From: CALMEC01 sp964628685
GTDB lineage: Bacteria > Actinomycetota > Thermoleophilia > Miltoncostaeales > Miltoncostaeaceae
Assembly (NCBI GenBank): GCA_964628685.1
Contig: CAZVNM010000008.1
Coordinates: 1 to 64,000 of the forward strand
DNA length: 64,000 bases
Reading direction: 5' to 3'
Part shown: one piece after another, positions 1 to 8,657 of the stretch
Layout: each line of letters starts with the position of its first letter
Position numbering within the stretch: position 1 is the first letter of the stretch
The notes under the pieces: generated by a model
Told to the model about the DNA's origin: nothing
Database searches by the model: none
What the model saw: the letters and a program-made list of their open reading frames with translations, nothing else
Made by a program: the position numbers and the translations under genes

Positions 1-282
1 GTTCGCCTGGGCGGCGAACGCGGCGGCGCCCTTCGGCGCCCCCGCAACCGCCTTTCGTGTCGGGCCGTCGCCCCGTCTCGCGCAAGCCTGGTGCCTGACA
101 CTTAACTTGCGTCGGTGTCTGCCAGACTTGGCCGGTAACCACGGGTGTCGCGTTCTTGGGGACGACGCTGGGTCGACCTCTGTCGACGGTCTGTTCACCG
201 GCAGTCGTTGACGGCAGGCACGTGTGTTCGCCTGGGCGGCGAACTCAGACGGCGCCCCGCAATCGCCTCCGTGTGCGGGCCA
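1..282. repeat. Mosaic intergenic repeat (two partial copies)
   Basis: Non-coding DNA made of blocks that recur at 21666-22306. The first block (1-54) includes a hairpin with arms GGCGCC at 25-30 and 35-40 around a CTTC loop. A second block (about 78-150) contains inverted CTGG/CCAG and GACAC/GTGTC arms and matches 22235-22306. A third block (about 160-245), with the repeated CGGCAGTCGTTGACGGCAG core, matches 21800-21880 and 22075-22150. The element is cut by the window edge. No convincing coding frame crosses it. Confidence 0.75.
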
Positions 283-546
283 CCCGCCTAAGGCCGGTGT
301 TGCTCCGCAACGTCGTCGCCCCTCGACGATCCCCACCGCGACGGCGCGTGTTTTCGCGTTCGGTCGTCCTCTCCATGTGACGACGCTCGCAACGTTGCGA
401 AAACTGTGGTTCACAGACGCAACCACCAATGCTAGCCTGCCGCAATATTCACAGTGGCGATGGGCCAAGGGGTCCGGTACAGGGGGCCCGCGAAGGCGGG
501 ACGTACGGCCTCGTTAAGGCACATCGAAGATTCGCGAAGGGCATGG
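283..546. other. Gene-free leader region upstream of coxB
   Basis: No credible gene. It contains a perfect 14-base palindrome (TCGCAACGTTGCGA) at 387-400, which could be a repressor or activator site. Just downstream is a possible -35/-10 pair, TTCACA at 410-415 and TAGCCT at 433-438, spaced 17 bases. A second -10 box sits directly before coxB. Which promoter drives the oxidase operon cannot be decided from sequence. Confidence 0.4.
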
Positions 547-552
547 TAGGTT
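547..552 (+). promoter_or_regulatory. -10 box of coxB, leaderless type
   Basis: TAGGTT followed by 7 bases and then GTG at 560. The spacing matches other genes in this window and would place transcription start at or next to the start codon. No clear -35 is visible. Confidence 0.45.
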
Positions 553-559
553 GCCGGGC

Positions 560-1318
560 GTGTCGGACTCGAATGAATCTCGCAAAGGTCACGTCCTCCC
601 GCTGGCGATCATCGGGGTCGTCGTCGGTGCACTGTGCGTGCTCGTGGCCGTTCTCATCGACTGGCTGCCCGATGCGGCCGCGCTGGAGGCCGACAGGGTC
701 GACACGCTGCTGTGGTGGACCGTCTGGGTCTCCATCGCCGTGTTCACCGTTGTCGTCACCTTCCTCATCTACTCCATCTGGCGGTTCCGCGCGCCTCCGG
801 GTTACGAGGAGGATGGCGCCGACATCCACGGGCACACGCTCCTGGAGGTCGTCTGGACCGCCATCCCCGCCGTCATCATCGGTGGCACCGCCGTGTGGGC
901 CACGATGGTGCTGCTCGACAACGAGCGCATCGCGAAGGCCGACGGCGGACCCGTCCGGATCGACGTCCTCGCCCAGCAGTTCGCCTGGGAGTTCACCTAT
1001 CCGGAGGCCGGCATCCAGACCGGCGTGCTGAAGGTGCCCGCAGGCCGCCAGGTCGTGCTCACGCTGCGGTCCGCGGACGTGATCCACGACTTCTTCGTCT
1101 ACGAGACGCGAATCAAGGGTGACGCCGTTCCGGGCATCACCAACGACCTCGTCCGCTTCACCATGAAGCCGGAGACGGTTGGCAAGTCGTATCCGATCGT
1201 CTGCGCCGAGCTGTGCGGCGCGGGTCACTCGGTGATGCGTGCTCGCCTCGACGTCCTGTCGCAGGCGGATTACGACAAGTGGCTGAACGACGCCAAGGCG
1301 ACGGCCGGGAAGGGTTAG
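560..1318 (+). CDS. coxB: Cytochrome c oxidase subunit II
   Basis: Subunit II of a heme-copper oxidase. It accepts electrons from cytochrome c at the CuA centre and passes them to subunit I. Two N-terminal membrane helices (about residues 12-35 and 50-75) hold a cupredoxin domain outside the membrane. The CuA ligands are intact: His176 in VIHDFFV and the C-x3-C-x3-H-x2-M set in CAELCGAGHSVM. At 252 residues the length is normal. GTG at 560 is preferred to TTG at 551 because the TTG lies inside the probable -10 box. It opens a four-gene operon and ends 6 bases before ctaD. Confidence 0.95.
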   Translation: MSDSNESRKGHVLPLAIIGVVVGALCVLVAVLIDWLPDAAALEADRVDTLLWWTVWVSIAVFTVVVTFLIYSIWRFRAPPGYEEDGADIHGHTLLEVVWTAIPAVIIGGTAVWATMVLLDNERIAKADGGPVRIDVLAQQFAWEFTYPEAGIQTGVLKVPAGRQVVLTLRSADVIHDFFVYETRIKGDAVPGITNDLVRFTMKPETVGKSYPIVCAELCGAGHSVMRARLDVLSQADYDKWLNDAKATAGKG

Positions 1319-1324
1319 GAAGAC

Positions 1325-4093
1325 ATGGGGAGCCACGTACCATCATCCAGCGGCACGCCGCTCGGACACGCGCAGGGGGGAGGGCACGTCCACCACACGG
1401 ACCACCGTTCCCTGCGTCACTGGTGGATCCGCGCGTTCTGGTGGACGGTTGCGTCAACGGCGGCCGGTGCGGCCATCGTGTTCGTCCTGCGGTTCCTGTT
1501 CGGCATGGACCCGCTCTGGGAGCCGCAGGTCTACGTCGCGATCATGAGCCTCGTCGGCGGCCTGGGCTTCCTGGCCGGCATCGGCTGCTTCGACTGGTGG
1601 GTCCGGTGGTTGCGCGGAAAGTCGGTCGACTATGACGACCACTCCTTCCACGGCGCGACCAGCTGGAAGGACTACTTCCGGGTCAACACCGACCACAAGG
1701 TCATCGGTGTCCAGTACCTCGGCGTGATCTTCTTCTTCATGGTGATCGCCGGTTCGCTCGCCGAGCTGGTGCGCACCGAGCTGGCCCGCCCGGGTTCCGA
1801 CATCGTCAACGGTGAGGGCTTCAACACCCTCTTCACCGGCCACGCGGCCCTCATGATCTTCCTGGTCCTGATCCCCGCGTTCGCCGGTATCGCCAACTAC
1901 GTCCTGCCGATCATGATCGGCGCCAAGGACATGGCGTTCCCCAAGCTGAACGCGCTGTCGGTCTGGATGCTGCTGCCCGCCGGATTCATGATCCTGCTGG
2001 GCGTCATCCTGGGCGGCTACTCCTCCGGTTGGACCGCCTACGTTCCGCTGGCCTCGCAGGCCGGCACCGGCACCACCCTCTTCGAGATCGGCGTCCAGTT
2101 CGCCGGCTTCTCGTCGATCTTCACCGCGGTCAACTTCCTGGTCACCATCATCACGATGCGTGCCCCGGGCATGACCATCTGGCGCATGCCGCTGCTGGTG
2201 TGGGCCAACGCCACCACCTCGGCGCTGATCGTCTTCGGTACGCCGTTCGTCGCGGCCTCGCAGTTCATGACGATCTTCGACCGCGTCATGGGTACCCACT
2301 TCTTCGTGTGGTCCCAGGGCGGCGACGTCGTCAGCTACCAGCACATCTTCTGGTTCTACAGCCACCCGGCCGTCTACATCATGCTGATCCCCGGATTCGG
2401 GATCATCAGCGAGGTGGTGTCCACCTTCGCCCGCAAGCCGATCTTCGGATACCGGGCGGTGGCATTCTCGACGGTGGCCATCGCGGTCCTGGGCTTCGGC
2501 GTCTGGGCACACCACATGTTCGTGTCCGGCATGTCGCCCTGGCTGCGCATCCCGATGATGATCTCGACGATGTTCATCGCCGTGCCGACGGGGGTGAAGA
2601 TCTTCTCGTGGCTGGGAACCCTCTGGCGAGGACGCATCCATCTGGATACGGCCATGCTCTGGGCACTCGGGTTCATATCCGTGTTCGTGCTCGGCGGACT
2701 CTCCGGCGTCTTCGTCGCCATCCTGCCGCTCGACATCTTCGTGACGGACACGTACTACATCGTGGCCCACATCCACTACGTGTTCTTCGGTGGCTCGGTC
2801 TTCACGATCTTCGCGGGCATCTACTACTGGTTCCCCAAGATCACCGGCAAGATGATGAGCGAGACGCTGGGCAGATGGCATTTCTGGCTCACGTTCGTCG
2901 GCTTCAACGGCACGTTCCTGCCCATGCACTGGCTGGGACTCATGGGCATGCCCCGTCGCGTGGCCGACTACGACCCGCGCTTCGCCAACGTCAACCTGAT
3001 CATCAGCCTCTTCTCGATCCTGATGGTCGTCGGCACCGTGATCTTCTTCTACAACGCCGTCCAGTCGTGGCGGGTTGGTGAGAAGGCCCCGTGGAACCCG
3101 TGGCGCGGCCGCAGCCTCGAGTGGCTGGTCTCGTCACCGCCGTCCCTGTTCAACTTCGAGGCGACCCCGCAGGTCGTCGGCAGCCCGTACAGCTACGGCG
3201 TCGAGGGTGCCCGGCACGCGATCGTCTTCGCCCCCGAGGAGATCGGTGGCGGCGAGCTGAACGAGACGACGCGTCAGACGATCCTGGTGGTCGCACGCGA
3301 CACGCTCACCACCCAGGGCCTCATCGAGTCGGTCCGCGAGCTCGGAGACACCGGTCTCTGGCGCTTCACGATCCTCTCGCCGGTCACGTCCGACGTCGAG
3401 GCCGTGGCGGCCGAGCGCCGTCAGCGGGTCGCCCTCTCGGCCCTCGAGGCCCAGGGCATCCCGGCCGACGGCCGTGTCGTCCAGGGCGACGCACTCCAGT
3501 CGATCGCCCAGGCGGCGAAGGACGCGGACGCGCAGGAGATCCTGTTCGCCACCTACGACATCGGCCGGTCCGAGTGGCTGCGCCAGGACCTGGTGGACCG
3601 CACGCGCAAGGCCACCGGCCTCGCCGTGTCGCACCTCACCATGGCCCCCGGCCAGGCCACGGCGGGCATCGTGGACCGCACGCTGGAGCACCTGATGATC
3701 GTCGCCGGCGACGGCGTCGACGCGGGCCTGCTCGACGCGATCCGCGCCCGCGTGGACCGCGAGCCCGCACGGATCTCGCTCGTCCTGCCCGCCAACGTCC
3801 CCGCCCCCGAGTGGGGCGACGACGCCACCGAGGCCCGCCGCATCGCGATCGCGGCGGTCCACGACGCGGTCCAGCAGCTGCAGGCGAGCGGTGTCACCGC
3901 GCAGGGTGAGGTCATCGACGGCGACGTCGCTGACGCCGCCCAGGCGATGGCCGGCACGCTGCGTCCGGATGCCGTCGTCATCGTCGGCGGCCCCGAGCTG
4001 ACCGACCAGCAGCGGCGCGAGGTCGAGCGTCGCGGCCTGGACGTCGACGTGCGTCAGATCACCCTCGACGAACTGAAGGCGGTGAGCGCGTGA
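1325..4093 (+). CDS. ctaD: A2-type cytochrome c oxidase subunit I with Usp-like C-terminal tail
   Basis: Catalytic subunit I, which reduces O2 at the heme a3-CuB site. Visible ligands are His173 (heme a), His347 with cross-link Tyr351, the pair His396-His397 (CuB), and His482/His484 (heme a3 and a). The YSHPAVY motif replaces the HPEVY glutamate form, which marks the A2 class of proton channel. An N-terminal stretch of about 100 residues adds two membrane helices. After the oxidase core ends near residue 615 there is a soluble tail of about 300 residues: two consecutive alpha/beta domains (about 649-775 and 783-922) resembling universal stress protein folds. That tail is not part of a typical 550-600 residue subunit I. 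AGGA at 1317-1320 supports the ATG start. It overlaps ctaE by GTGA. Confidence 0.93.
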   Translation: MGSHVPSSSGTPLGHAQGGGHVHHTDHRSLRHWWIRAFWWTVASTAAGAAIVFVLRFLFGMDPLWEPQVYVAIMSLVGGLGFLAGIGCFDWWVRWLRGKSVDYDDHSFHGATSWKDYFRVNTDHKVIGVQYLGVIFFFMVIAGSLAELVRTELARPGSDIVNGEGFNTLFTGHAALMIFLVLIPAFAGIANYVLPIMIGAKDMAFPKLNALSVWMLLPAGFMILLGVILGGYSSGWTAYVPLASQAGTGTTLFEIGVQFAGFSSIFTAVNFLVTIITMRAPGMTIWRMPLLVWANATTSALIVFGTPFVAASQFMTIFDRVMGTHFFVWSQGGDVVSYQHIFWFYSHPAVYIMLIPGFGIISEVVSTFARKPIFGYRAVAFSTVAIAVLGFGVWAHHMFVSGMSPWLRIPMMISTMFIAVPTGVKIFSWLGTLWRGRIHLDTAMLWALGFISVFVLGGLSGVFVAILPLDIFVTDTYYIVAHIHYVFFGGSVFTIFAGIYYWFPKITGKMMSETLGRWHFWLTFVGFNGTFLPMHWLGLMGMPRRVADYDPRFANVNLIISLFSILMVVGTVIFFYNAVQSWRVGEKAPWNPWRGRSLEWLVSSPPSLFNFEATPQVVGSPYSYGVEGARHAIVFAPEEIGGGELNETTRQTILVVARDTLTTQGLIESVRELGDTGLWRFTILSPVTSDVEAVAAERRQRVALSALEAQGIPADGRVVQGDALQSIAQAAKDADAQEILFATYDIGRSEWLRQDLVDRTRKATGLAVSHLTMAPGQATAGIVDRTLEHLMIVAGDGVDAGLLDAIRARVDREPARISLVLPANVPAPEWGDDATEARRIAIAAVHDAVQQLQASGVTAQGEVIDGDVADAAQAMAGTLRPDAVVIVGGPELTDQQRREVERRGLDVDVRQITLDELKAVSA

Positions 4094-4707
4094 CGGCTCA
4101 CGCAGAGACCCCGGTCGCCACCCACGAGGTCGGCGGTCCGCTCTCGCGGATGAGGTCCGGCGTCCTGGCGATGTCGATCTTCATCGGCTCCGAGGTGATG
4201 GTGTTCGCGGCCTTCTTCGCCGCCTACTTCATCGCCCGCGCAAACTCCAAGAGCTGGCCGCCGGTCTTCGAGGGCCGGGCCGAGTTCGAGGGGCTGCCGC
4301 GGCTCCTGACCGGTGCCAACACCGCCCTGCTCGTCTTCTCCAGCTTCACCGTCTGGTGGGCGGAGAAGCGGATGCACCAGGGCGACCGCAAGGGACTGGA
4401 GCGGGGCCTTCTGGTCACGATCCTCCTGGGCGCGACCTTCCTGATCATCCAGATCAACGAGTACGCGCACCTGGGCTTCACCCCGCAGGACACCATCTTC
4501 GGGACGGTTTTCTACCTCCTGACCGGTCTGCACGGCCTGCACGTCTTCATCGGCCTGTGCGTGCTCACGTTCTGCTACATGCGCGTGAAGCGACAGGGAG
4601 AGTTCCTGTACGGACACAACTCGTCACCGTTCATGGCGGCGAGCATCTACTGGCACTTCGTCGACGTCGTCTGGGTCTTCCTGTACGTCGTCGTCTACCT
4701 CATCTGA
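4090..4707 (+). CDS. ctaE: Cytochrome c oxidase subunit III
   Basis: Membrane subunit III of the oxidase, thought to stabilise subunit I and its proton uptake. The 205-residue protein is the short, five-helix form. Helices are visible around residues 22-45, 70-90, 105-125, 140-162 and 180-204, and the conserved HGLHVFIG and ASIYWHFVDVVWVFLY segments are present. The GTG start overlaps the ctaD stop by four bases, and the stop overlaps the next start by one base, so the operon is tightly coupled. Confidence 0.94.
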   Translation: MTAHAETPVATHEVGGPLSRMRSGVLAMSIFIGSEVMVFAAFFAAYFIARANSKSWPPVFEGRAEFEGLPRLLTGANTALLVFSSFTVWWAEKRMHQGDRKGLERGLLVTILLGATFLIIQINEYAHLGFTPQDTIFGTVFYLLTGLHGLHVFIGLCVLTFCYMRVKRQGEFLYGHNSSPFMAASIYWHFVDVVWVFLYVVVYLI

Positions 4708-5162
4708 TGGCGAGGACCATGACCCGTTCACGTCCCAAGTCCATGGCCGCCGTCGCGGCGGTCGTCCTCTCGGCGGTCAGCCTCTCCGCGTGCGGCGCCG
4801 CCAAGGAGGCCGACACCGCCAACGGCAAGGACCTCTTCATCAAGAACTGCGGCAGCTGCCACACGATGGAGGACGCCGGCACCAAGGGCACCATCGGACC
4901 CAACCTGGACGACGCGTTCCAGGCCAAGCACGAGGGATTCAAGGTCAGCACCTTCCAGGGTGTGGTGCGCTACTGGATCAAGGCGCCGGATCCCCTGTCG
5001 GAGCCCGCCATGCCGGCCAACATCCTGACCGGACAGGACGCCGAGGACGTCGCGGCCTACGTGGCCGTGCACTCCGCGCCGGTGAAGGACGGCGAGACCT
5101 GGGAGAGCGAGGTCCGGGCGGCCGAGCCGACCCTGAAGACCCGCGACCAGATCGAGCGCTAG
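4707..5162 (+). CDS. Lipoprotein cytochrome c, monoheme
   Basis: Small c-type cytochrome, probably the electron donor or an accessory subunit of the upstream oxidase. A signal peptide ends in a lipobox (LSAC, Cys about residue 29), so the mature protein should be lipid-anchored outside the membrane. The heme site is CGSCH. A candidate Met ligand lies in SEPAMPAN. The length is 151 residues, typical of class I cytochromes. ATG at 4707 overlaps the ctaE stop by one base. It needs the Ccm system encoded at 11853-14092 for heme attachment. Confidence 0.9.
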   Translation: MARTMTRSRPKSMAAVAAVVLSAVSLSACGAAKEADTANGKDLFIKNCGSCHTMEDAGTKGTIGPNLDDAFQAKHEGFKVSTFQGVVRYWIKAPDPLSEPAMPANILTGQDAEDVAAYVAVHSAPVKDGETWESEVRAAEPTLKTRDQIER

Positions 5163-5169
5163 TTCGACG

Positions 5170-5226
5170 CGTCCGCGACCACGGTCGCGGACGTGTGCGG
5201 GAGGGACGCCCGGACGGACGTCCCTC
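5170..5226. terminator. Bidirectional terminator, two hairpins
   Basis: Lies between convergent genes. The first hairpin pairs 5170-5180 with 5183-5193 (CGTCCGCGA-type arm). The second pairs GAGGGACG at 5201-5208 with CGTCCCTC at 5219-5226. No long T run follows, as is usual in high-GC genomes. Confidence 0.7.
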
Positions 5227-5232
5227 CGCGCA

Positions 5233-6615
5233 TCACCTGATGAGCGCGAGCCGCCGGCCGTCCACGCCCGGCAGCACCGCTGTGCCCGGCACGCCCATCC
5301 ACGATTCGAGGACGCTGGCGTAGAGGTTGCGGAACTCGGTGGTGACCAGCAGGTTGCCGTGGCCGTCCAGGTTCGTGAGGCCCGGGAACTCGCTCTGCAC
5401 GCCGCCGTTCACACGGTTGCCGACCAGCATGACGAGGCCGCCCGCGCCGTGGTCGGTGCCCTGTGAGTCGTTGTCCTCGGCGCGGCGGCCGAACTCGCTC
5501 CACACCATGGTGAGCACACGGTCCGCGAGCCCGCGGGCGTCCAGGTCCGCCTGCCAGGCGACCAGCGAGTCGTTGAGCACCCGCAGGAGCTGGGCGTGCT
5601 CGGTGGGCTGCTGGTCGTGCGTGTCGTAGCCGCTCTGGTGGAGCGTGGCGATCCTCGTGCCGAGGCCGGCGCCGAGGATGCGGGCCAGGTTGCGCAGGCC
5701 CTTGCCCAGGTCGTCATCCGGGTAGGCGACCGGGGGCGCGGGGACGTTGTCGCCCTCGGCACGCAGCCCCGCCAGCTGGTCGTAGACGCTGATCGCGCTG
5801 CGGTAGGCGCGCTGGGCGGAGCGGCGGGCGGTGCTGCGGGCGCCCGACAGGGCGGCGCGGTACGGCCGAAGCGCCGACTGGTCGCTCCACACGCCGGGCA
5901 CCCAGAACCCGAAGTCGCTGGGGTTGAAGATCGTCGCGACCGGTGCCTTGCGGCTGAGGAGGATCGGGTCGAGGCCCCAGCCGACGCTGATCGCCTGCAG
6001 CGGGTTCTCGGTGTTTCCCACGAGGTCGATCGTCCGGCCGAGCCAGCCCGTGCGGTCCGCGGACTGTCCGACCACGCCGGTGCGCCAGAAGATCTGGGAG
6101 TTGAAGTGGCTGAGGTCCGGGTTGGCGTAGTCCACCGCGGGGAGCACGGCCACCTTGCCCTGGTCGTACAGCTGCTTCACGCCGGGAAGTGACGGGTGCC
6201 AGGCGAACGGCTGCCCGGCGATGGGCAGGAGGTCGCCCTCCGGGATGCCGATGCGCGACCGCAGCTGCCGGTAGCGCGGGTCGCCGATCGGCACCAGCGT
6301 GTTGATGCCGTCGTTGCCGCCGTCCAGATAGATCGACACGAGGATCCGCGCACCGGGGTTCTCGGCCGCCTGCGCCTGCGCCGCCTCGAACACGCCCCGC
6401 GCGCCCAGCTTGGGGAGCGCCGAGCAGGCCACGGCCAGCCCGCCGGCGCCGATGAGGGCCGAGCGGCGGGTGATGCCCCGGGAGCTCGCGACGAGCGCCG
6501 CGGCGCCCTCGTCCAGCGCGTCGCCCGGCATGGGGACGATGGCGTCGGCCATGCGACCCACGAGTTCGCGTCGTGACTGGTGCCAGTCGGTGCAACCCGT
6601 GCGACGTTCGTCCAT
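5233..6615 (-). CDS. DUF1501 family exported protein
   Basis: A 460-residue member of the DUF1501 family, of unknown biochemical function and related in fold to alkaline phosphatase/sulfatase-type proteins. A twin-arginine-like signal (ITRRSALIGAGG, about residues 48-60) precedes a hydrophobic stretch, so Tat export is likely. Family hallmarks include YLDGGNDGINTLVP, DLSHFNSQIFW and SEFGRRAEDN near the C-terminus. Its start overlaps the DUF1800 stop by one base. DUF1501 and DUF1800 genes are commonly neighbours, so a joint extracellular role is inferred. Confidence 0.88.
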   Translation of the reverse strand: MDERRTGCTDWHQSRRELVGRMADAIVPMPGDALDEGAAALVASSRGITRRSALIGAGGLAVACSALPKLGARGVFEAAQAQAAENPGARILVSIYLDGGNDGINTLVPIGDPRYRQLRSRIGIPEGDLLPIAGQPFAWHPSLPGVKQLYDQGKVAVLPAVDYANPDLSHFNSQIFWRTGVVGQSADRTGWLGRTIDLVGNTENPLQAISVGWGLDPILLSRKAPVATIFNPSDFGFWVPGVWSDQSALRPYRAALSGARSTARRSAQRAYRSAISVYDQLAGLRAEGDNVPAPPVAYPDDDLGKGLRNLARILGAGLGTRIATLHQSGYDTHDQQPTEHAQLLRVLNDSLVAWQADLDARGLADRVLTMVWSEFGRRAEDNDSQGTDHGAGGLVMLVGNRVNGGVQSEFPGLTNLDGHGNLLVTTEFRNLYASVLESWMGVPGTAVLPGVDGRRLALIR

Positions 6616-7952
6616 CAGCAGACCTGCGCGTCCGGTCCGGCCAGCAGCATGTGACGCATCACGCGCTGACGCTCCGGGTAGTAGTGCTTGACCTCCCAGC
6701 GCGCGGTGCGCCCGGCGACGCTGGTGCGTGCGAAGCGCATGAGCGCTGCCCGCGTCTGCGCGCTCATCCACGGCTGGCCGGTCGCCCGCAGGGCGGCCTC
6801 CATGGCCTTCGCCGCGGACTGGCCGGCGCCGATCGACCCGTCCTTGATGCCCATGGCGTCGATGATCCGACCGGCCGCCGCGTACCGTGCGCGGACCGCG
6901 GCGGTCGTCATCCAGGCGGTGTCCTGCTGCCAACCGTTGACGTTGGGCGGGTAGAAGGGGCGTTGCCCCATGCTCCCCAAGAGCCAGCTCCAGTCCTCGA
7001 ACGTCACGAACCGGCCCGTCTTTCGCATCAGCCCGGCCGCGTACACGAAGGGCGGCTTCACCTGGTCCGGTTCGCCGAGGCCGGCGTAGAGGGCCGGGTG
7101 CGTGAGGATGATCCGCAGGACCGGCTTGATCTGGGTGTTGGACCCCCGGTATGCCGCCACCATGCGGCGCAGGGTCGCCGGCGGACAGGGACGCAGGGTG
7201 AAATACCCCCACAGCTTCCGACAGATGAACGGCGCGTGCTTCGGGTGGTTGATGGCCAGGTTGACGACGTCGGGTCCGTCGAAGTTGCCCCGCTTGCCGA
7301 AGATCGTCTTCACGCCGTCGTCGTGGCGGGAGGGGTCGTACCCGAACCGCTTCGTGTTCCAGTCGAAGGTGAAGCCGGTGAGGGCACGCGCGGCCTCGCG
7401 GATGTCCCGCTCCGTGTAGCCGTTGTTCACGCCCAGCGTGAAGAGCTCGAAGAGCTCGCGGGCGAAGTTCTCGTTGGGCGCGCGCTTGTGCGAGTTGTCC
7501 AGGTCGAGGAAGCGCTGCATCGCCCGGTCCTGCAGGATCGCCTGGGCCAGGCCGCGGAACGATCCCAGCGAATGCGACCGGATCGTGCGGTACTGGGTGA
7601 GCATCAGCCTGGTGTCGCCCACCTTGCTGTTGGAGGTCGCGAAGTGGTCGTGCCAGTTGAGGGTCATCCGCTCCACGAGCGGGTGGCGTCCCCGGACCGC
7701 GCGGTCCAGCCACCACAGGACGTCATGGCCCCACTCGTTGACCGGGTCGAGGGGGTGGCCCTTCACCCGGGGCGCCGGTCCCTTCAGCTGCGGACCGCGC
7801 GGGGTGAGCAGGCTCTGCACCACGCGGGGGAGGGGCTGGCGTGCCAGGCGGTCGACCTCACCCGGCAGGGCACCGAAGCCGGCGCGCCAGTAGAGGCGCT
7901 CCACCCGCATGCGGGCGGCACGGTTGACGGTCGGTCGCCGGGCTGTGCTCAT
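6615..7952 (-). CDS. DUF1800 family protein
   Basis: A 445-residue DUF1800 protein of unknown activity. Family features are the N-terminal LYWRAGFGALPGEVDRL, the LNWHDHFATSNSKV segment, the acidic/asparagine motif NENFARELFELFTLGV and the late PPNVNGW. No clear signal peptide is visible at this start. It sits between a small cupredoxin and a DUF1501 gene with overlapping start/stop signals on both sides, so the three are probably translated together. Function is inferred only from that partnership. Confidence 0.88.
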   Translation of the reverse strand: MSTARRPTVNRAARMRVERLYWRAGFGALPGEVDRLARQPLPRVVQSLLTPRGPQLKGPAPRVKGHPLDPVNEWGHDVLWWLDRAVRGRHPLVERMTLNWHDHFATSNSKVGDTRLMLTQYRTIRSHSLGSFRGLAQAILQDRAMQRFLDLDNSHKRAPNENFARELFELFTLGVNNGYTERDIREAARALTGFTFDWNTKRFGYDPSRHDDGVKTIFGKRGNFDGPDVVNLAINHPKHAPFICRKLWGYFTLRPCPPATLRRMVAAYRGSNTQIKPVLRIILTHPALYAGLGEPDQVKPPFVYAAGLMRKTGRFVTFEDWSWLLGSMGQRPFYPPNVNGWQQDTAWMTTAAVRARYAAAGRIIDAMGIKDGSIGAGQSAAKAMEAALRATGQPWMSAQTRAALMRFARTSVAGRTARWEVKHYYPERQRVMRHMLLAGPDAQVC

Positions 7953-8284
7953 GCGCGTGTGGTCCTCACCTTCGGGCGCCGCACCGTCAGCGGCGTCGTC
8001 ATCCCCAGCTGCTCGTGGCCCGCCACCGCGCAGTAGAGGGTGTAGCGGCCCGGCTTCAGGCGCACGCGCACGGTGCCGGTGCTGGACGGCAGCAGGACCC
8101 GGGTGCCGGCGATGGTCACGCCGTCGCTTCGGCGCACCTTCAGGTCGTGCTCGTCCTCACCGATGTTGCGCAGCTGCAGCTGCCAGAGGCCGCTGGGCCC
8201 CGCGAGGCGGGACGCGTTGAACGAGAACTCCCGCGCGTGGACGAGGATCTTCGCGGGAGGGGGTGGCAGGTCGGCTGCTGGCAT
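7949..8284 (-). CDS. Small cupredoxin-like protein
   Basis: A 111-residue beta-sandwich protein resembling plastocyanin/azurin-type copper proteins. The type-1 copper ligands are recognisable: His in EDEHDLKV and the C-x4-H-x4-M loop in YCAVAGHEQLGM. No signal peptide is obvious, which is odd for a cupredoxin; an in-frame stop lies shortly upstream of the ATG, so the start is probably right. It overlaps the DUF1800 gene by four bases and leads the operon. It may pass electrons or copper to its partners, but that is inference. Confidence 0.82.
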   Translation of the reverse strand: MPAADLPPPPAKILVHAREFSFNASRLAGPSGLWQLQLRNIGEDEHDLKVRRSDGVTIAGTRVLLPSSTGTVRVRLKPGRYTLYCAVAGHEQLGMTTPLTVRRPKVRTTRA

Positions 8285-8657
8285 GGCGTGATGGCTTCAT
8301 CGGCAGATGGGGGAGGCACCGTGAGCCGCGGCCACCATAACCAACCTCTGCGGCGTCGCCGGAGGTCGAGACGTCCATGCCACCAGTACCTGACGGTGAA
8401 CGCCCACAAAGCTGGAGAACCGCCGGGCGCGCGTCCCGACGCGGCCCTGTCACCGCCGGGACCCGGCACGGAACACGACACGTGACGGCGCACTCGCCGC
8501 CGCCGTGTGGACGGCGACCGATCCCGCGCAACGGCGAACGTCAATGCAGAAACGTCATCCATCGTTTGTCGACGTGGACCTGCGACCGTACGGTGACGGT
8601 GTGCAGACCGGCACGCCCACCACGGAGACCGCCGCCCTTCTGCCACGATGTGACGCC
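8285..8657. other. Divergent intergenic region, no gene seen
   Basis: This stretch of 373 bases separates the minus-strand cupredoxin operon from the plus-strand dipeptidase. It must hold promoters for both, but I see no strong -10/-35 pair, no repeat and no convincing small gene. Confidence 0.4.

Noticed and set aside
551..559. TTG at 551 as start of coxB
   Set aside because: It lies within the probable -10 box TAGGTT; GTG at 560 has the leaderless spacing seen for many other genes here.
1454..2929. Long minus-strand frame (491 codons) within ctaD
   Set aside because: His/Asp/Glu/Gly-rich composition typical of the antisense of a high-GC membrane protein gene; ctaD on the other strand has every catalytic ligand.
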